NCBI GenBank assembly: GCA_021300195.1
Contig: JAJTIE010000019.1
Span: 1 to 62,471 of the forward strand
Direction of reading: 5' to 3'
From: Bacteroidota bacterium
GTDB lineage: Bacteria; Bacteroidota; Bacteroidia; J057; JAJTIE01
Length of the DNA: 62,471 nucleotides
The notes under the pieces are model-generated. The model was not told where the DNA came from, searched no databases, and worked only from the letters and a program-made list of their open reading frames with translations. Of the stretch, positions 61,357 through 62,471 are shown in pieces. The stretch's first letter is position 1. Every line of letters starts with the position of its first letter. A program made the translations under genes and the position numbers.

Positions 61357-62471
61357 ATGAAGGTACTATCATTTCGGTTTGCTTTTGTTGCCCTGCTATT
61401 TGGTTTGTTGAGCATTCGTTATGCTGAGGCAGATGTTCTTTTTCGGCAGAACTTCTCCAGCAGCACGCTTCCCGCCGGGTGGACAAATACGGCCCTGGGC
61501 TTGAGCACAACCTGGAATTTCCAGAACAGTCCGGTGCTGGGTAGCGTCAGCGGTGGTACCTATCTAGCGTTTAATGATCCGACTGCTGTAGGTAATATCG
61601 CAGAGCTTGTTACCAGCTCCTATAGTGCTAGTGGGCGCACCAACCTGAAGCTGAGCTTTTACCAGGTATGGCCCGGAACAGAGGGACGCATTGGCCGCGT
61701 GCAGGTAAGTATAGCAGGGGGGAGCTGGACAGATCTTGCTACCTATGGCGTGGCAGCCAGGGGCTCTGCCGCCAGCCCTTCCATGGAGATCATTTCTTTG
61801 CCGGCCAGCACCTATAACCAGGCAGATCTGCGGTTTCGCTGGCTCTATGACGACAATGGTTCGCCATCTAGCCGTGCCTGGTTTATCGATGACCTCGTTC
61901 TGTATGCCGACCCCGATGTGGGCGTCAGTAATTTGGTCTCTCCCGCCCCGCTTGGATGCGCAGCCAGATACGGGGCTAGCCAGAGTGTACAGATTCAGCT
62001 TACTAATTACAGCAACGAGGATATTACACTTGTAAACCTCCCCATTACCATTAATGTAGCAGGGCCTATACCTATTACCCTCAATAGTACCTACTCGGGA
62101 TTGATATCGGCGGGTGCCACGGTACTGCATCCCATAGCCGGAACCCTCAACATGTCTGCCCCAGGGGTCTATGTCATCACGTCTAGCACCGCTTTGCCTT
62201 CGGATGGCTATACGGCGAACGATGCTTTTGTGAGAAGCCTCTCGCAAGTGATAGACACCTATCCATTTGTAGAAGATTTTAATACGACGAATGGCGCCTG
62301 GATACCTAGCAGTGCCGTTAGTGGTAATAGCTGGCAGCACGGTCCTTTGCCGAGCGGCTACGCCACATTTAGCGGGGTAGATGGTAGCCAGGGTAGCGCT
62401 TGGTATGCGGTAGCGAACATTAATTCTGCCGACCAGCCCACCATTCTTCAGAGCCCTATTTTCGACTTTAG
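61357..62471 (+). CDS. Large secreted adhesin-like protein (5' part)
   Basis: The first 371 codons of a gene that runs off the window without a stop. A signal peptide (MKVLSFRFAFVALLFGLLSI) is followed by a choice-of-anchor J-like domain (about 25-185: LFRQNFSSSTLPAGWTN, GTYLAFND, LKLSFYQVW, SRAWFIDDLVLYAD), a CARDB-like domain (about 186-305: DVGVSNLVSP, SVQIQLTNYSNEDIT, APGVYVI) and the start of a second jelly-roll domain (TYPFVEDFNTTNGAWIP). Such modular surface proteins often end in a T9SS sorting domain. That end is outside the window. Confidence 0.85.
   Translation, partial: MKVLSFRFAFVALLFGLLSIRYAEADVLFRQNFSSSTLPAGWTNTALGLSTTWNFQNSPVLGSVSGGTYLAFNDPTAVGNIAELVTSSYSASGRTNLKLSFYQVWPGTEGRIGRVQVSIAGGSWTDLATYGVAARGSAASPSMEIISLPASTYNQADLRFRWLYDDNGSPSSRAWFIDDLVLYADPDVGVSNLVSPAPLGCAARYGASQSVQIQLTNYSNEDITLVNLPITINVAGPIPITLNSTYSGLISAGATVLHPIAGTLNMSAPGVYVITSSTALPSDGYTANDAFVRSLSQVIDTYPFVEDFNTTNGAWIPSSAVSGNSWQHGPLPSGYATFSGVDGSQGSAWYAVANINSADQPTILQSPIFDF

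Overview
The window is ordinary chromosomal DNA from a GC-rich member of the Bacteroidota, probably a gliding, Cytophagia-like lineage; no finer placement is supported. The signs are a type IX secretion (T9SS) regulator (PorX), a GldA-like ABC ATPase, two subtilisins with T9SS type A sorting domains, a surface lipoprotein with an acidic stretch after its lipid-anchored cysteine, the nusB-DUF1573-yajC-ybbR-coaE cluster, and promoters of the Bacteroidota form TTTG/CTTG-N19-20-TAnnTTTG. Shine-Dalgarno sequences are mostly absent. No CRISPR array, insertion sequence, prophage or integron was seen.

Layout. 1-235: the 3' end of a 16S rRNA gene closed by its own terminator, so 23S is not linked to it here. 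428-3840: a tandem ABM-fold protein, a Sel1-repeat protein, a DUF1003 membrane protein behind a structured leader, and a decayed ABM paralogue. 3979-6714: an ECF sigma factor, a putative anti-sigma, a Spy-like periplasmic protein and a YHYH lipoprotein. 6830-11790: two tandem secreted subtilisins, each split from its signal peptide by the same -1 frameshift at a poly-C tract. 11854-15073: an operon of DAHP synthase, trpB and trpA. 15133-19639: tRNA-Pro, a frameshifted porin, a DUF1398/thiO/aroQ cluster and xerD. 19788-26439: a seven-gene operon from ruvB through two glycosyltransferases, split transketolase, folK and a TPR lipoprotein. 26810-31853: gldA, fdx-iscX, cell-envelope genes, the 4.5S-type SRP RNA, a small transaldolase and a deoxynucleoside kinase. 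31904-35622: the nusB-to-coaE operon. 35628-45987: porX, a nitroreductase, a beta-helix lipoprotein, and an operon led by a large propeller-sensor SpoIIE phosphatase. 46193-53632: an orphan two-lobed protein, moxR, tRNA-Arg, an MBL hydrolase, an outer-membrane protein, comEC, an enoyl-CoA hydratase and a TerB-like protein. 53674-60967: waaA, an outer-membrane protein, ugd, dnaX-fmt, apaG and osmC. 61357-end: the start of a large secreted repeat protein.

Functional themes are export and remodelling of the cell surface (T9SS cargo and control, lipoproteins, LPS and capsule precursors), aromatic amino-acid synthesis, and core DNA and translation functions. The most interesting signals are the shared C CCC CCA frameshift that separates the export signal from the enzyme in both proteases, an A10 slippery run in dnaX with stops close behind it in both other frames, a group of genes whose start codon lies only 3-4 bases after the -7 promoter box (apparently leaderless mRNAs), the unlinked 16S gene, and a palindrome resembling a trp operator at the start of the aro-trp operon.
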